DNA of 64,000 bases, taken from Dipteris shenzhenensis. Lineage: Eukaryota; Polypodiophyta; Polypodiopsida; Gleicheniales. The notes beneath the pieces were generated by a model. It was given only the letters and a program-made list of their open reading frames with translations, ran no database searches and was not told the DNA's origin. Location: NCBI GenBank assembly GCA_047967505.1, contig CM106541.1. The stretch is one strand, 5' to 3'. Of the stretch, positions 19,734-33,049 are shown in pieces (position 1 is the first letter of the stretch; each line of letters opens with the position of its first letter). A program made the position numbers and the translations under genes.

Positions 19734-22578
19734 CTATTCATGTTTACTTGTCCATTTATGGTTTCTAAATATCTTTGATTCCCTCCATTGTCTATGTCTC
19801 TCTGCTGCCATTGAATTGTCTAGAGTTTGTCTTCGTCTTTGCTTTTGGGCTAGAAGAAAAGCAAGCTTGATTTTGGAGCTAGCAACTTTTCTTTTAGCTT
19901 GCAGCCTCTGTAGTATGCCTCGATAAAACCATTGGAAGACTTCCTTCAGACTATTTGCCTTTTGACTCGCTCCATAGTGTTGTGTGTGTCTGAAAAATGC
20001 ATTACGTGCCATGTAGTGAGACTTCTCCATGCCTTGGGTAGACCAAATTGCTGGGCATCCATACTTTTTGACAAAATACGGAAGGTGGTTGTAGATGATA
20101 TGCTGTAAGACATAAGAATGCATAGTAAGTAATAATAAAAAGAGGATGACACTTAAGTAAAAGAAGAAGACAGAACCTTACCATGTAGTGAGTTATATTG
20201 CAGGCTGTCCACGCGTCTTTCATTGACTTCCCAAAGTGTTTAATTGCCTCCTCAAAGTTCTTGTAATCACTCTTTGTCCATGTTACTTTGTCACAGAACA
20301 TGAAGAGTTTATCAAGAGACCTCCACACCTCTGCCTTCACATTTTGTGCTTCCCCATCTGCCTCATGATCTTTCACAGCATTATGGACTTGCTTCCACAA
20401 ACCATAATTAATCTTTGAAACTGTTCTACCTTGCCTTACTTGCTCACTGTGTTTGGGTCGAGACGAGAATCTTCTTGCCTTAACACCACCAATAGAGGGC
20501 TTGATTGGTACCTCCTTGCCATTGGTAGACTTTTTAAAATCCTTTGTGATTTGAACACCTCCTCCATGCAGACCTATATCGGATAACACTTTTTCCAATG
20601 CTTGAAGAGCATCCTTTCTATTTTTTTCGGGACGGAGTTTCCAAGCAAATCCAATATACAAAAATACCAATTTCTCAATAATTCGACATAGACCATGCAA
20701 TGTGCAGATGTGAACATTACATAGTGGAATGTCCAGAATGGCCTTGAAGTCAGGGTCAACTTTATCTCTATTAGGTGCTCTCTTCCACCATTTGGAATCC
20801 ATTACTTGAGCTGATTCTTTGTAGTAAAGACAAGGAGACTGTGAGTTGCCTCCTTTACTAACGTTATACATGCACTTAAGTTTTTTAAGATCCCTGGCCA
20901 TGTGCCACTCTACTTGAAAATCACCTTTTCCTGCAACATGGAGATTCTCGCCTTGCACTTGTCTTTTGATTATTCTTGGTATTTCCATGTGGTGAAACAC
21001 CCAATCTAGTGTTTCATGGTCTTCTATCTTCACCTGCCAGATTATAGAAAACAAAAGTCTTACTATAACAGATTTGAAAACAATCACCAAAATCAAGTAC
21101 AAAACAAAAAATGATCATACCTGGAACAAGCCTAACCACCATATGTGTTTCTCCGACTGCACACTAAAATACTTCAAACTCGCTTCAGTCAATGATGTAT
21201 CAATTGCTCCATTCATCAATGTAATAGTAACTCTTTCCATTTTCTTTTCCTTTACAACCTCACACTCATCCAGTTTGATAACAAATTTCAAAATGCCTTT
21301 GCACTCCTCAAATGTTATTCCATAAAACTCGACCATTCTTCTTTGAAGTTGTTGTAGATCTACAAATATATTGTTCCAAGGATCATACACAGTGGTTCCT
21401 TTACCACCATGAAATATTTCTTCAATATGGATATATTGCCCAATAAATTCATCTATACTTTCATTCAAATGACCTCTTATCCTCGACACGATTGCTGGAT
21501 TTGGCAGTAAAACTCGTTTAATCCTTTGATCTTTCAAAGTTGAGGATATCGCATGGAAAATCGAACTATATCCCTTCCTGCTAACTCCACTAACATCAAG
21601 AGCCTCTTGGATTGTAGTGCCATCAACTTGATTATTGGATACAAAGTCCTCTAAACATTGCGTTTGACTGTTTTGTATTTTTTTTCCTCAACCAAACCTT
21701 TTGCTACACCACAAGAAAGCAATCCTTTCATTTGTTTAATAGGAAGAAGGTTCGGATCCATATTTTCTTTTGCAGGCTCCAATAATTTCCTATAGTAACA
21801 ACACAATATGCCTATATCATTCAGCACCTCCATTCTTGTTTTGCGGTAATGGACGAAATAGATATAGTCATTTGAGAGCCTTTTTGAGTATACAAAATGA
21901 TAAATTTCAATCTAACCTTGCTTCTTGAATTCTTTGCTTGCATCCACCAGTCCCAGCCTTCAAATTTGCAATGTTTTTAATCTTCCTGCTATGTAGTCTG
22001 TCTCCAAGCATGGTTCTCTTCTTTCTTGCTCTTGTTAACTCTTTTTTACTCTTTGAATGCTCCTCAATTTCATTCTACAACTGCTGCTCCAATTTTGCAT
22101 GAATGGCTATCTCCTGCATCTTGGCCCCCTTTTCTTATAGGTACATCATTTTATACGTTTTCGCAAATGCAGACTGCGTTGAAATATAATCAAGAAGTCC
22201 ATTTTGTCCATCGCCGGCAAACCTCAGTAATGTGGTGGGATTGACAAATGGAGGTGTAGAGTTTTTTACTTGACATTTTGGATATATGCTTCCATCGCAC
22301 CATAAGTCAATATGTTGAAGCCCTTCTCTTCTCATATTTTCCCACTGTTGAGCATTTAGCACCGTATCCTTTCGTCTTTTTTGTGATGGAGCATATTGTT
22401 CTTCTAAGTCGATGTGAAGATGGTGTAATCGCTTCTTCTGAGATAGTGACTCACTAGTATCGGCCATTTTTTGTGCTGCTGAGAGGTTGCGAAGTTTGCT
22501 TATCAATCTCATAGTCATTTTGTAACATGAATCATGGAAGTGTGGCGGTATCCATGTAAATATTTTGAAAACTTGCAA
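19734..22578 (-). pseudogene. RNase-H-fold (DDE) transposase-like protein, unassigned family (several exons, decayed)
   Basis: Minus-strand exons are about 22578-21917, 21836-21121, 21033-20182 and 20102-19734, joined at GT-AG sites with matching phases. The first exon is Lys/Glu-rich and coiled-coil-like, with two in-frame stops (TAA near 22137, TAG near 22080). The second has a frameshift around the A-run near 21680. The conserved core shows LKFVIKLDE (possible first Asp), then HMARDLKKLKCMYNVSKGG (second Asp, followed by a PC-YYKE motif) and CNVHICTLHGLCR. The last exon has STQGMEKSHYMARNAFFRHT, a probable catalytic Glu in a helix. This D-D-E order with GDLK- and HxMER-like motifs occurs in several eukaryotic DNA transposons and derived genes, but I cannot name the superfamily. 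It lies in the same locus as the acidic protein and H3-Ulp1 genes. Confidence 0.55.
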
Positions 22579-22832
22579 TCACCAAGTTCAGTGATGGATT
22601 CTTTATGAAAGGCCTGCACACGTCGGCAAAAGAGATGCGGAATCTTTGGTAAACAAAAAAAAATCTAAGGAGATATTTAATGCAAAATCGTGTTAGTCAG
22701 ACAAAAGATTATCTTATTCCTTTCTGAATTGATAGTTCTGAAGTCCTTTCTGACAGTTCTGAGCCACGTTTCCATATTTTACTAGTTTTGAGGTCTTTTA
22801 GGAGAGAAATAAATCAAAAAATAGTGAATTTC

Positions 22833-23342
22833 TTACAGGGCCCCAAAATGAGCTCCTAGACCATTCAAGGTCACAGAAACTAAATCATCATCTTCCACTG
22901 GCGACCCAATGGAAGCAAGTGCATCTGCAATCTTCTTCACCTTCATGTGGTAGTAATTGATGCTCATATTTTCTCTTTGCACATTATGCAACTCCTGCTT
23001 GAGCTGTATTTTCCTGGCTTGCGTATTTGTGCTATACATTTTTGTCAAAGTATCCCACGCCTCCTTCGGCGTGCTTGCATCCTGAATATGCACAATCATA
23101 GAATCTGAAATACTGATAGATAGCCAGTACATAACTTTTCTGGCTCTCTCATGCCATCCTTTAAATGCCTGCAACTCTTGTTGATTGGGAACATTAGGAA
23201 TTACTGGTTCTTGTTTAGCTCCAGTAATGAACTCCCAATAGCCTTTTCCCTTAAGGAAATTCGTCATTCTAAACTTCCATGCTGGGAAGTTGTTTTTGTC
23301 AAGCTTTTCAGTGACAATCTATGAAAGAGCATCAGACGCCAT
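22833..23342 (-). pseudogene. Ty1/copia gag fragment
   Basis: The frame starts MASDALS, a stop, then IVTEKLDKNNFPAWKFRM and FLKGKGYWEFITG, typical of the copia gag N-terminus (DUF4219/UBN2). It continues with AFKGWHERARKVMYWLS, STPKEAWDTLTKMY and QLKQELHNVQRENMSINYY. It ends at a stop after about 165 residues. No zinc knuckle, integrase or reverse transcriptase follows, so only the capsid part remains. Confidence 0.85.
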
Positions 23343-23450
23343 TACAAAACACTACAAAAATATTATGTCACTAAAAAAAACACAACTTCTGTCTCATAAG
23401 GGCAAATCTGCAAAACTGACGAAAGTGGTATTTGACCACACAGTCACTAC

Positions 23451-23760
23451 CTAGTGACGATTTTGCATCAATAGGCAATAAGCAACTCCATGTGTTTGCT
23501 CAATTGCCAGTAATCTGGATAAACAGTTAGCTCCCCTATGTCTCTTTCCTAGTTTATGAATAATTTTGAAGTTGAGCAAAAGCATCCAATGAGTAAGCTG
23601 TCCTTGAATGATGGTCTTGTTAATAAGATAAAGTAAAGCTTGATGATCCACATTGAACGCGAAGGGATTTTTGAGTAAATAATGCGTTAGTTTTTGCATA
23701 CTGAAAACCATCCCCAAAGCTTCACGCTCAATGCCGCTATAGTTTGACTTAGTGTTAGCA
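23451..23760 (-). pseudogene. Gypsy RNase H fragment
   Basis: Reads GMVFSMQKLTHYLLKNPFAF, then VDHQALLYLINKTIIQGQLT and HWMLLLNFKIIHKLGKRHRG, ending ANCLSRL. These match the gypsy RNase H order HYLL-NPF-F--DH-AL-YL, a W-L-L line and the A--LSRL end. The upstream part holding the first catalytic Asp is broken. Confidence 0.8.
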
Positions 23761-24218
23761 ATTTTCTAGCATAATATATTGGATAGTCCAATCAACCATC
23801 TGACTGAGCTAGAATAATACCCAAAGCATAGCCAGAAGCATCCACATGCACATGGAAGATAACATCCCATCTTGGTTGTCTAAGAATTGGAGTAGCCATT
23901 GCTCAAATCATTGAAAACTATATTCAACTAAGCATTCCATTCAAACTTAGCATTCTTTTTTGTCAACATACAAGGGAAGGAGAAATCATTTAATGTTCCT
24001 AGGATGGTACTGTCATGTTGCAACAAAGTCTTCAATGCCTTGAATTTGTGTATGTAATATTGTGATATTGTTACAGGGTCTGATCTTAGAAGGTCTTCGT
24101 CGGCACGCCGACTGTCATCTTGATTGCTTGGTTGGTTCTCTTGATGAACCTACGATAGAAATTGATAAACCCCACAAAAGAATGCAACTGAGTTAAGTTT
24201 TGATGTGGTGTGTGGCTT

Positions 24219-24860
24219 TTATTTTACCTGGCTCGGTTTTGCTGGCTCGGTTCTAATTCCATGCTTAGAAATAACATGACCAAGTAGAATACCAACTCGA
24301 ACATAGGATACACTCTTAACAGGATTCAAAGAGATACCCGCTTGTTTGCATCTTAGGAAAACCTTCTCTAGGTATCCTAGGTGATTAATATCCAAGGAAT
24401 ATATATAGAAATCATCCAAGTAAATTGCAATGAACTCAGTGAGGTAATCTCTTAAGGTTTCCACCATAAACTTCTGAAAAGTTGATGGGGCATTTCTCAA
24501 TCCAAAAGGCATCACTTTGGTGGCATAAGCACCCCACTCCATAATAAAACCAGTATTTGATTGATCCTTTAGAGCCACTATAATTTGATTGTACCCACTA
24601 TAGCCATCCATAAATGAGTACATCTCATGTCCTGCAACTTGATCTGAAATTCCATCAGTAAAGGTATCGGGAATGGATCTAGGACTATCTGGGCATTTCA
24701 TTTTTAGTAGTCCCACACAGACTTGGAGTTTTCCATTTTTATTAGGCACACTCACAATACGAAAGAGCCAGCTCACTGCTACCAATGGCATATATAAATT
24801 CAGCTTGTAAGAGTTGATCCAATTTGCATGGCATAATTGGGATTCATTCTATACCTCTGT
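24219..24860 (-). pseudogene. Gypsy reverse transcriptase fragment
   Basis: Contains YSFMDGYSGYNQI, TKVMPFGLRNAPSTFQKFM and the active-site line IAIYLDDFYIYS, followed by HLGYLEKVFLRCKQAGISLN and a GHVIS motif. The second catalytic Asp pair is kept as YLDDF. Upstream finger residues are out of frame. Confidence 0.85.
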
Positions 24861-26174
24861 TGTCGGATTGGCTTAGCATCTGGCACTAAATGTATCTTAT
24901 GCTGACACAATGTAGGAGGAACTCCCCATAAATCTCAATAAATCCATGCAAACACATCCTTATACGTGACAAATAAATCTCTTGTCATTTCAGGTTGCTC
25001 ATTGGCACATTGGCACATTGGCACATTAGCACTACCGCTACCATAGTTGGGTGATCTTGTGTTCCCAGATTCAACTCTTGCGTAGGTTCTGGAACTAACT
25101 GTTCAGTTTTGCGACGTGTGATTTTTACAGATACTTCAGCAATCTTCCTTTCTCCTTCAATGTCTTCTGTAAAATTGAAAAAAGATCCTTCTGTTTATAA
25201 ATATGTTCATCTCTCAACTTCTGCTTGATATCTGCAACTACTTGGAAAATGTCTATCTCACCAACATGTAAGATATGCAACTCCATTAACCGGAATTCAA
25301 CATCTTGTGGAAAGGATCTTTGACTTCTAGATTCTTAGGTCGACAACAACTCGGAACCTTCCAAGGGTTGGTCTGTATACATACATACTGACCCTCTATC
25401 TTAATAGTCATCTCTTCTATACCCCATTCATGGAGAACTTTTGTATTTTTTAGCCAGGGTCTTCCCAATAAAGATTGGGTAGCCATGCTATTCCATAGAA
25501 ATCACAATGAAGTTGATGGTATAATAGATGCTTCCTATCGAGATGACCATATCTTGCAGCATACCCTTAGGATCAACAATCGGATCAACAAGTTGTTGAT
25601 CTACCATGCGCATGGAATGGCAATGGTTTATACGACTTGAACTTTGGCCTTGGGGAAATTTCTTCAAAAAATGATGTTCACTCCTAATCCTCTATCCACT
25701 ATTACATCTGGTATAGTTTGCTTCTTAATCTTGATGGTGATGATTAGAACTTCCTCATCAACTACTGGAGTATCAATCACATGCATAGTGGCTAAGGATT
25801 GCACTTCCTTTGGTTGCTCAGTGGATTCCATGATCTTATGAGCAAAGAAGTCACTGCAATAAGGGGCTATTTACATTAGCTCTACAAAAGTCAGACTAAC
25901 TTGCATGTTCTTGAATGTTCCCATGCTCAGGCTAGCTCTGCGCTAGTTTCCTATGGCATAACTGATTCTGCTTCTTTAGAGCCGGATCTCTAGGATTCTC
26001 CTTGATCGGTAGAGAGTGCTGAAACTACTCAGGCATTTCAACTGGTAGAGCTTTTCCTTTCAACTTCCTTGCAATCTTAGCTGCCAGTTCCTTCTATGCC
26101 TTCCAGTTGATGTCCTTACCTAGAGTATCAGTGTCTTCAGTTGGTGCTACTGGCCCTTTTGATCGAGTGACTAC

Positions 26175-26730
26175 TTAAGCATCAATGATTTTTGGAAATT
26201 TGGCCACAACTACTTGACATTTTGGATCCACTTCTTTCCTCTCCATGTTGTTATTTAAGAATTTTAAGTGTTCAACCCAAATGGGACAATTAGAACGCAA
26301 ATGATTTTCTCCACAACAAAAACACTTGATTTTGGATTGGATCATTTTTTTGTTTACCATTCTTACCCTTGTCTTTTTACTTAGGATGTAGTGGTTTGCT
26401 GCTCAGTGCTCGATTCTTAGTTGCCACTCAACTTGCTGACACTTGGCAATTTTTGCCATTAAACCAATTGTCAGAGTCATCATGACCAAATGTAGTGCAG
26501 GTGTTGTAGTACTTAGTCTTGCATTCCTCTGCCACATGTCCACCTCTGGAACACCTACTACATTTCTCATTGTTACCCGACTTACCTCGAATGCCCAATT
26601 TTTTGAAGGCCTTCGTCGGCTCAGCTTTTAACTTATCCTTCTTGGCTAGAGTCTCCTCAGTGTCACTCTCAACATCTTTCTTTTTCACTTTGTTTTTTGA
26701 ACCTTCGCTCTTCTCCAAGGCAAAGCTCAA
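26175..26730 (-). pseudogene. Gypsy gag nucleocapsid fragments
   Basis: Two Cys/His patches lie in different frames: CSRCSRGGHVAEECKTKYYN (about 26570-26510) and IKCFCCGENHLRSNCP (about 26330-26280). Both have the CX2CX4HX4C zinc-knuckle spacing. The stretch between them is broken. Confidence 0.8.
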
Positions 26731-27250
26731 TTTAACAGTTCCTCATATGTTCTAGTTGGATTGACTATTTTCGACTTACACAAGTCTACCTGGGTACATC
26801 CTATGATTAACCAAGCTTGTATAGACTTGTCATCTGGAACCATGATCAATTGATTAATAAGAGTTTTCATCATAAGCACAAATTGTTGGATGGACTTGCC
26901 TTTGTTTTGCTTTAGTTCACTCAACTTGGTTCTCACATTCTCTTCATTAATCTCCTGTCTCTACAAGAAAGCTTCTGACATGGCATACCAATCAGGGAAA
27001 TACCCAATCAAAAACTCATTAAACTAGCGTTGAGCATTTTTAATTAAGATACATGGAAAATAATCCATATGATCATCATCTTTTGTTGCACCATTGATGT
27101 GGCAGACACGTAGGAAACTTTGCAAGTGACTGTAAGGATCTTCATTATCTATGCCTTTGAAATTTTTGAACTTTACCTTGATGTCATAGCTGGTGGACTT
27201 GAACTTTTCCACTCCTACTGGTCAAAAGAATTGCCTTGCTTGCTCCCCAC
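26727..27250 (-). pseudogene. Gypsy gag capsid fragment
   Basis: FKNFKGIDNEDPYSHLQSFL and a downstream frame with RTKLSELKQNKGKSIQQFV, then MMKTLINQL, fit the retrotransposon gag (PF03732-type) pattern of a DP--HL--F start and a LK---GESV--F line. Stops separate the two parts. Confidence 0.7.
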
Positions 27251-28404
27251 CTCTCATCACCTTCATAATTGTGAGGTCATTGTAGACTCTTGACTCAGTT
27301 AGTACTGTCTTCAGGCCTTAAGGGTACAGCTTGATGGATACCCGACAATCGAGCAAGTGAGAGAGTATCAGAAAAATTGTCTTAGCTACTCCTCATTCAC
27401 CTAAGATCTATGGTGGCATCTCTCTCCATGAGAAGCATGCATGTCTTCATCACAATGGATTCTTTGTCCATCAGCCATAGCCGGTCTTCTGGCTTCATAC
27501 CTTTCTAGAGGTACTCCTTCGCGGATGATAGTCGAGCATCACCAAAGATGTTCTTGTCACTCTCTGAGTTGGTCTTCACGATCATCTTGTTGTTCTACCG
27601 AGGAGATGGCCATCCGTTTGAAATCGAAACTTTTCATAGATGAGTGCTCGGATTCCATTTGCTATCCACCAATCTTCTAGGACACCTCAGCCCGACACCA
27701 TTATTTTGATCTTTTGGCTCTGCATAATAGTCAAATTCCACCCCTAGGGTAGCGTAGCCAAGTCTCTCTTCTTGCACTCATCAATCCTGTTGAACGGTTG
27801 CTTCTGCCAGTCTCCTTAGGGCATTGAACTCTGGCTCCGAGACTGCTCCACCTCGCATAATCGGATGTAGCGACTGCCCCTAGCTCAGATACTCTTCACG
27901 TCTGGCTATGTATCTTCTTCACCTCTCTGAGCATGTGTCAACCATTGCTTAAGTAAAAAAGAAGTCAAAGAGCAATCCGAGTACTTTCTGCATTCCACAC
28001 CCCAGTATTCAAGTAGACTACCAGTTGACATCATTTGTCTAGAGTTACTTGAATAAATTTCTTGTAATAGCCCAGAATTCCCAACAATTGTTTTGCTTCA
28101 TCACAGGTTATCATGAACTCTCCTTTTCCCACTAGCACTAATCTTACCAACTTGGTTCTCTAAATCTCCTACCCTGGTAGCTTTTCAACTCAGAGTTTAC
28201 TTGAACCTTCCCCAGCAGGATCACCAATGTTGACAGTCTTGGTCTCACACTAGACTAACTCAGTAGTGCTCGGTTTAATTACCCTATCCGATGGTGCACT
28301 TTGTGAAGATGCTCGCTCTTGTAGTCCTAAGATAAGTGTGCTTGGGTGCAGAGCAGTTGCCAACAAATAACACTCAGAGGTGGAGGTTAGCTAACAGGGG
28401 AGAA

Positions 28405-29111
28405 CTATGTCATGATGGGAGAATACCGAGCTACCACGCACCTCACACTTAGATATGCAGCATATTTGAAAAACATCACAAGTACAAAATAGTCCAAAGA
28501 TACAAATTGTGTAGCTTGCACCTTACGCTTCCTTGCTCCACTACCATATGCCAAGATCTCCATTACTTGCACAACCTTGATCCTATGCTTATAACCAAGA
28601 GGGGCTCTTTTTATTTTCTCCAATTTCATAGTCAATGTTGCAAGCTGGTGTTGGAGGGACCAAGTCTCTTTCAACAAATTTCTCTTCTCATCAATCAATC
28701 TTGTAATTGCCTATTATGATCTTTCTTTTGCATCAATATATCAATTTGTCTCAATGTTAGAATCTACAAGTTTTTTGTTTAGAGTCAAAATTGCTATTTG
28801 TTCTTGGGCTAGCTATTCACGCAGAGTGTGCATAGTATTTGAAAGTTTTCTAGTTTCTCCTTCCATCCTGAGCAAGTGAATCTTGGCAAATTGGGCTTTA
28901 GCACCAGTATGACTAATGCATCTACAATAACCAAGTAAGCTGTGAAGACCATCTCCCATGTATTGAAGCAAATGTGATACATTTTCAAACATCGGAGGAG
29001 CACCTGTGAAGGGTCCACTAGATAGAGTCCACCAACACTCCACAAGTCAACATGCCATCCTCCTTGTCTCGTTATAGTTGGTTTATTTTTTCTTTGTTGG
29101 GTGGCCATCAC
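28405..29111 (-). pseudogene. Coiled-coil ORF upstream of the gypsy gag
   Basis: From 29043 the frame reads PPMFENVSHLLQYMGDGLHS and so on, passes a stop at 28815 and continues with a heptad-like helix (LIDEKRNLLKETWSLQHQL, LATLTMKLEKIKRAPLGYK). Three further stops occur. It may be the N-terminal part of gag. Not recognised beyond the coiled-coil character. Confidence 0.4.
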
Positions 29112-31670
29112 ATTTACAAGTCATATCGTACTCAAATGCAATTTCAATGTGCAAGGTAATTTTTTTTAGCTTATTGGTCTGATCTTGCAATGGAGCCATG
29201 AGAGGACTTCAAAAATACAAGAGGTCAAAGGAACTAAGATTTGAGATTAGCATAGAGTAGAATAGGATCCCTAGTAGTAAAGGTTTGGAATTAGAACATA
29301 ACAAAGTGATTGAAAAAATTGGATTGGTGTGAAGAATTAGGATTTAGGGCTTGGGAAGTGATTATGGTGAGAAGAAGAAGGATTTAATGGTTTCCAAATG
29401 ATTTGGGTACATAGTATGGCTTGAGGGAATTTTTGGAAGGGTAGGGTTTTAGGCCACTTTGAAACTTTAAAAAACATCTAAATTTCTGGGGGGGGGGGGG
29501 GGGTACCTACAAGCTGCATTTTGGAAATGGGGACTACCTTGGGAACAGGGGCACCTTTTTCCAAGTAGGGTGCCCCTCTAAGTGGGAGAGGGAGGTGCAA
29601 TTTTTGGGACCACCAACCTTCTAGGCGGATGCACTTTTTTGGACTCATATGGGGGTGATTGGACCCTCCTAAGGCCTTGTTAGTTCTCAATCCATTTTGC
29701 TAATCCACTCCTTATGAGGCCCTATATGAGTCCAAGCTACCCCTTATAGCGTAAGAAACAAAACAATGACATAAAATTCTAAAAGCAATAGAATAGGATT
29801 AATATTAGTCCTTGCAATATCCTATTAATCACAAAAGGACCCATATGTAAGCAGGGGTTCAAATCTGAATCCCCCTTGAGTGTACATCATAGATAGGTTT
29901 CTCCTACTACACCCTAGGAAGGAAACCCACACATTCAACAAAATCTGATACTATGCATACAACAATATGCAAATTACCAAATACAATTGAATATATTGTT
30001 TACTTATTAAGAAATGATTTGAAAAAAAAGGACATATTATTTACTTCACTAGAACTAACAAATAAACAATTGCAATAGTGGAATTCTCAAATGTAGTGCT
30101 CTTGAGTACCACCATGTGCTCTTTTGTTAGTAATACTTGTGTCAACTCAAAAACAAAAGAAAAAATGTAAGTAGAGCAAAGTTTTAAAAAACTAGAATAA
30201 ATTGAAAAAGAATAAGGAATAAATGGAAACATGCCAAGTGTTTGCAAGAGATCTCAAAAAAGAGAAAGTTAGGGCTATGCTACCTACACTAAACATTTGG
30301 GAGTTTCGCTCAAGGTCCCTTTTGGAATGGGTAGTGCTACCAACACCCCATGCCCCCTTGTATGTAGATGTATATTGTTTTTAAAAATGTGTTTATCATG
30401 GAGTCTCACTTTGCTAGGGACATGCAAGACCAAAATCCCTTGGCATAATGCACTTTAGGTCTTATTTTACTACTATCTACACCAACTAGTAGTGAGATGT
30501 AAGGTAGTCTGCAACGCAACACGTGTTAGCTCCCTCACGCAAAGATCAATTATATTGTGCTAAAATTGTGAAACATTGATGATGCTATCTTTCATCCTAG
30601 CACATTTGCATGAATGGTTCATTGGGTGCTATCAATAATTCCTCGAATTGGGTGAGTATTTCCACTTCTTTAATTGGCTTGTTTACAAATTTGAAAGATC
30701 AATAAATTTTGGGTTGTTATGTTTGATGGAAAATTTATATAAGCCTTGCATGTCTCCATCTCTTCTTGTAAAATGTCTGCATTGATTATCCATTGTGTCT
30801 AATATTATTAAGGAAGAAAGTGGAAAAGATGCATGCACAAAAGTTTAGGGGAATTTGTTCACTATGCAAGAGGTATGAGGAAGCATGCATTTAAAATACC
30901 TCAATATTTGAAATACATTGATATGTAGATATTATAGATGTACCAATGTTTAGCCTCAACGTCCCTCTATACATTAGCATGAATTAATCACATTGCATAA
31001 GTATTTATTTAACCCTCTCAAGCATTTAAATCATAGATAAGAATCATTTAAATAAAAAATATATGCTAATTCTACTCATACTTGCTAGATTACATATTTA
31101 AATCTTGACATCCTTAAGATAGTAGTTGCTTAAAGCTTTTGTTGGCACTTTATAATAAGAGGCAAATCATGTGATAGTGCAAGCATGTGTGAAAGGGAGG
31201 ACTTGAGTAAATTATTTGCATATTTCTATTTCTTTCTTTTGAGAATGAGGTATATGGTCTCATGTTATCTAATATAAGGCTAGGGGGTGCACTACTAAGA
31301 GAGCCTATGTATTGCATGCATTGGGTTATTCAAAAACCCCTCTAAAATTTCCCCCCAATAAAACCACCTTTCTTTACTTATGAACTAACAAATTTTTTCT
31401 TGAAGAAGAATTTAGAAACCCCTCCTATTATTATAATCTTGTTGATTTTTTCCCTAAAGTTGGATTTAAAAATCCCTCCTTTCGAATGCATGTCATACAC
31501 TAACAGTTTGTGCCGTGAACCCCCCAAAATATGACGTGTATATAGACTATTGTATGAGATGATTGATCTATGAGGGTATGGAACCTAATTTTTCATTAGT
31601 CTTTTTTTTTAATAGATTTGTGTCCTATAGGGTTCTTTATTGTGTGTTGTGTGTCATCCCCCTATGGTAT

Positions 31671-31714
<44 letters not shown>

Positions 31715-33049
31715 AGTTATATAATTGAAGCACATGATGCCTCCTATATTCATAATCTATGTGAGGAATGTGGTAGAGTTGGCAAAGAGCCAAAGAAGGA
31801 TGATCTTTAAATATTAAAACAAAGGATTATCAAATATGCGAGCAGCATGAACCTCTATCACATGAGTTAGTTGCTTTGGAGGTTAATATAGCATGTAGAG
31901 CCTAGAACAGCCACAAAATAGGTCAAGACTGATGTATTGAGGTTTGAGAGGTTGGACTTCCACATCAACAAAAGAAAGCACTATTGTAAAGGAAATAGTA
32001 GTAAATGAAATTAGCAACTAAGACTTTAGAAGAGGAAGTAATTGCTTTACTAACATGCATAAGTGCAACACTTGAGGTCAAAACAATGACCAAGATAGTG
32101 AGATAAGCTCAATCCATGAGGTTTGATGGCTAGCTTTGCAACATGTTCAAAGATGGAGTTTTTATAGGCTCAAAGATATTAATATAAGAAAAGCATTGCA
32201 AAGCATTGTTCATAGAAGTCTCAAGGCTCCACATAATTTTAGTGGTCACATAGTAGCCTAGAAGCTAAGCTTTTATCAAAAGAGCAAGAAGTTAGGATTC
32301 CCTACTAGTTACCTACTTCTGGTTATGATCATTGCCTTCAATCAGAGACTAGTGAGGCATAACATGAACTTGAATTGTTTTCCTTTTGAATGATTCTTGA
32401 TGTAAAAGAAGCAAGAACTCAGGATACCCTTCTAGCTACCTACTACTTACTTCTATGTATGATCATTGCCTTGAGTCGAAGGGTAGTGAGGCATAGCATG
32501 AACTTGAATTGTTTTCCTTATAATTGCTTCTAGATGTAAAAAATGCAAGCATTCCAAAAAGATTTCCCACAATTCTCCTCATAGAATCAAAATATCACCT
32601 ATGCAAGTTTGTATAAGTGAAACTGACATGACACATGTTGGATGACAATTGTATATTCATACTTATGCTTGTAATGGGCTAAGATGTATATCTCTTAATT
32701 GACCTACTCGCAATGTGATACTCAAAATCTAAGGCATAACATAATTTTTTCCCACAAAGTATAACCAATGATTCACCAAATATAACTCTAATCCATTGCA
32801 TGGGTATCTTTACCATTACAATAAGTATTAAAATGATGGTGTAGCAAGCCTAGTCTAGCTCATCAACTAAGTGGAGGATATCACAGACATAAGTGTTAGC
32901 AACCACATTCTATTAAAAGATGAAAAATAAAGTGATGGCTTTTAAAATCCATTTCTTAGCTAACAAGAAAAGAATGAAGCACATATCAATGGATAATTCT
33001 CAAAGAAACTCCACCAAAATAACCCTAATAAACTTCTATAGAGATAAGA
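29112..33049. other. AT-rich region without a convincing gene
   Basis: Only short frames. Notable low-complexity items are a run of 16 G at 29488-29503 and a CT microsatellite at 31673-31710. A near-duplicate pair with AGTTAGGATTCCCTACTAG / AACTCAGGATACCCTTCTAG, each followed by a shared CATTGCCTT...AGCATGAACTTGAATTG stretch, lies at about 32285-32385 and 32405-32515. These are probably old repeat remnants. Confidence 0.4.
31673..31710 (+). repeat. (CT)n microsatellite
   Basis: An uninterrupted CT dinucleotide run of about 38 bases. Confidence 0.95.

Larger units (their letters stand above)
23451..29111 (-). mobile_element. Decayed Ty3/gypsy retrotransposon lacking integrase
   Basis: Reading right to left on the minus strand the order is: coiled-coil N-terminal ORF (29.1-28.4 kb), capsid (27.2-26.7), zinc knuckles (26.7-26.2), protease-like region (about 25.6-25.3), reverse transcriptase (24.9-24.2) and RNase H (23.9-23.45). 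Each is broken by stops and shifts. Sequence stops resembling gypsy at about 23450, so integrase and the 3' LTR are missing. No LTR could be assigned upstream. Confidence 0.75.

Noticed and set aside
22833-24860. Copia gag and gypsy pol read as one hybrid element
   Set aside because: The copia gag has its own start and leader, and the gypsy sequence breaks off before it. Two adjacent fragments explain the region.
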